Assembly (NCBI GenBank): GCA_937884235.1
Contig: CALGBT010000455.1
Span: 1-6,506 of the forward strand
DNA length: 6,506 nt
DNA from: an uncultured Pseudomonadota bacterium
Lineage (GTDB): Bacteria > Myxococcota_A > UBA9042 > CAIXZC01
Reading direction: 5' to 3'
Numbering within the stretch: the first letter of the stretch is position 1; each line of letters starts with the position of its first letter. Made by a program: the position numbers and the translations under genes. Below, piece after piece: positions 5,268 to 6,506 of this stretch. The notes beneath the pieces are model-generated. The model had not been told where the DNA came from. It ran no database searches and was given only the letters and a program-made list of their open reading frames with translations.

Positions 5268-5600
5268 ATGAGAGGCGGGCCAAAGACTCTCGAAATCTAC
5301 CAGGACCGAGACGGCAAAGAACCGTTTGCGGACTGGTTGGAGTCGCTCAAGGACCAACGAACCCGGTACCGAGTCGTGACAAGGCTGGACCGGGTTGAGT
5401 TGGGGAACCTGGGTGACCACAAGATGCTCGGGGCTGGGATGTTCGAGCTGCGGATGCACTTCGGCCCGGGATACCGGGTCTATTGCGGCGAGGTGGACGA
5501 CCGGATCGTCCTGCTCCTCGTCGGCGGCGACAAGCGGTCGCAGTCCCGGGATATCACCAAGGCCCGGCGGTACTGGGACGACTACAAGGAGGGACAATAA
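5268..5600 (+). CDS. HigB-like toxin (RelE/ParE superfamily, Gp49/PF05973 type)
   Basis: This 110-residue toxin belongs to a family of small ribosome-dependent mRNA endonucleases. Family landmarks are in order: P-F-x-D-W-L (19-24), R-L-D-R-x-E-L-G-N-x-G-D (39-50), ELRMHFGPGYRVY (60-72) and L-L-L-V-G-G-D-K-x-x-Q (82-92), then D-I-x-K-A (95-99). The length is normal for the family and nothing is missing, so it is probably functional. It comes first, with the antitoxin overlapping by one base (TAATG at 5598-5602), the order typical of HigBA-like systems. The ATG at 5268 has no Shine-Dalgarno sequence and coincides with the predicted transcription start. Low translation of a leaderless toxin next to the strong ribosome site of the antitoxin would keep antitoxin in excess; that is inference. 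The pair lies between decayed mobile elements. Confidence 0.9.
   Translation: MRGGPKTLEIYQDRDGKEPFADWLESLKDQRTRYRVVTRLDRVELGNLGDHKMLGAGMFELRMHFGPGYRVYCGEVDDRIVLLLVGGDKRSQSRDITKARRYWDDYKEGQ
5586..5592 (+). promoter_or_regulatory. strong ribosome binding site of the antitoxin
   Basis: AAGGAGG lies inside the last codons of the toxin gene, 7 nt before the antitoxin ATG at 5600. It rules out the longer in-frame start at 5483, which would overlap the toxin by about 120 bp. Confidence 0.8.
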
Positions 5601-5923
5601 TGAGCCCGGCAAGGAAGTTCAGGGATTACCTGACCAAGGACCTGGAGAACCCGGCCCGAGCGGCGGTCTATCTGTCCGTGGCACTCGAAGAGTACGAAGC
5701 GGACGGCAACCAGGAGGCGTTTCTTCTCGCACTCCGCACCGTAGTCGAAGCCCACGGCGGAATCGGTGCGCTGGCTCGCAAGACCGGCCTCAACCGCCAG
5801 CATCTCTATCGAGCCCTGTCTGGTAAAGGGAATCCCACCTGGGCGACAATGGATTCAGTTCTTTCTGCGTTGGGATTCCGGTTTGCGATTGAAACGAAGC
5901 CGCAGGAAGTGGTGCACCAGTAA
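5600..5923 (+). CDS. HigA-like antitoxin with helix-turn-helix (addiction-module antidote family)
   Basis: This 107-residue antitoxin is predicted to neutralise the toxin encoded just upstream and to repress the shared promoter. Residues 1-20 (KFRDYLTKDLENPAR) and 21-50 (AVYLSVALEEYE..., EAFLLALRTVVEA) form the N-terminal helices usual in the 'probable addiction module antidote' family. Residues 51-92 are an Xre-like helix-turn-helix: AHGGIGALARKTGL, then NRQHLYRALSGKGNPT with the recognition helix around 66-73, then MDSVLSALGF. The start at 5600 is fixed by AAGGAGG and by the one-base overlap with the toxin stop, implying translational coupling. The gene is full length and ends in TAA. No terminator is visible in the 61 bp before the next frame. 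Confidence 0.9.
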   Translation: MSPARKFRDYLTKDLENPARAAVYLSVALEEYEADGNQEAFLLALRTVVEAHGGIGALARKTGLNRQHLYRALSGKGNPTWATMDSVLSALGFRFAIETKPQEVVHQ

Positions 5924-5984
5924 CGTCGCGGTGATCGCTCAGCCTCGTCCTCTGCAATTCGGAACCCAGCACTTAGAGCCATCC

Positions 5985-6500
5985 ATGCAAACAACCTTCC
6001 TCGCCATCATGCGCATCTTGTTCGACCTTGTGAGCACTATCGCCCGTTCCCGAGCCGATCTGGCCCTAGAAAATCTGGCCCTGCGCCAACAGGTCGCGGC
6101 ACTCAAGCGAGAGCGTCCTCGGCCATTGTTCACCGATCTGGACCGGCTCTTCTGGGTGGCCCTTCGAGACCGCTGGTCCGACTGGGCCAACGCGCTCATC
6201 ATCGTCAAGCCCGAGACCGTGGTGCGCTGGCATCAGGCAGCGTTCAAGCGGCACTGGGCCAGGTTGTCCGGCTCCGGCAAATCCTCCGGTCGACCTCGGG
6301 TCTCCAAAGAGACCAGGGCCCTCATCCGCAAGATGGCCACGAGCAATCCGACGTGGGGCGCACCCCGCATCCACGCCGAACTCCTGAAACTCGGAATCGA
6401 CCTCGGCGAGGCCACCGTCTCCCGATACCTGCCGAAGCGCCCGCCAGAGCCTGTGGATGTCAACCCTGTAACGCAAGATCAATCCCGGACATCAAGTTAG
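5985..6500 (+). pseudogene. transposase truncated before its DDE (rve) domain
   Basis: The frame gives 171 residues from the ATG at 5985. Residues 24-41 (ADLALENLALRQQVAALK) are the conserved N-terminal helix, 44-60 (RPRPLFTDLDRLFWVAL) and 71-83 (LIIVKPETVVRWH) are signature stretches, and 103-154 (RPRVSKETRALIRKM, then NPTWGAPRIHAELLKLG and VSRYLPKRPP) is the helix-turn-helix region of the IS3/IS481-like integrase-core transposases. Family members are usually about twice as long, continuing after 'RRPP' into a catalytic DDE domain. Here the sequence changes abruptly at about residue 155 (about 6447) and stops at a TAG after 17 unrelated residues. No other frame in the last 50 bp restores the family sequence, so this is a junction or deletion rather than a simple frameshift. 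Without the DDE residues it cannot transpose, although the DNA-binding part could still be made. No terminal inverted repeat was identified. Confidence 0.85.
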
Positions 6501-6506
6501 CGTGAA

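Noticed and set aside
5766..5984. Upstream extension of the transposase frame into the antitoxin gene
   Set aside because: It lies antiparallel to no evidence of its own and overlaps the well-supported antitoxin in another frame; family similarity starts only after the ATG at 5985.

Overview
The window looks like an accessory or remodelled stretch of a GC-rich Myxococcota (former Deltaproteobacteria) genome. The clues are two minus-strand lipoproteins of myxobacterial style. One carries an Asp/Ser/Ala-rich linker before an alpha/beta-hydrolase. The other carries a Cys-rich 'CGNxVLDPGETC' motif before a fragment of a CAP/SCP-like fold. The species cannot be named from the sequence.

Layout from left to right. 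(1) Positions 2-265 (+) are the 3' end of a gene that begins outside the window, possibly of the GIDE-like membrane protein group. (2) Convergent to it, 375-851 (-) encodes a small secreted Cys-rich lipoprotein. Its frame continues past the UGA stop into another Cys-rich motif (371-333), so the gene probably lost its C-terminus. (3) 852-1444 has no convincing gene and holds one copy (1051-1152) of a dispersed repeat called Y here. (4) 1445-3619 (-) is the main intact gene, a 724-residue lipoprotein with a complete-looking Ser-Asp-His hydrolase site. (5) 3620-5233 is a 1.6-kb graveyard of mobile DNA. It contains two copies of a 72-bp repeat (X), two more copies of Y, two GTCAGACCC palindrome motifs of the kind seen around REP-type elements, a relic of a winged-helix domain from the Fic/AlbA-type proteins, and a 17-codon relic of a DDE transposase. 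(6) 5234-5923 is an intact toxin-antitoxin operon of the HigB/HigA-like type with toxin first. Its good sigma70-like promoter is placed so that the toxin mRNA should be leaderless. (7) 5985-6500 is a transposase truncated just before its catalytic domain, of the same family as the 17-codon relic.

The two lipoproteins are probably independent cell-envelope genes. The rest reads as an insertion hotspot in which a toxin-antitoxin pair stayed intact while the elements around it decayed. I found no clear new multi-gene system. The observations most worth checking are the Y repeat, in which two copies form a hairpin at the same place with different stem sequences, the Cys-rich tail behind the UGA, and the leaderless toxin start.
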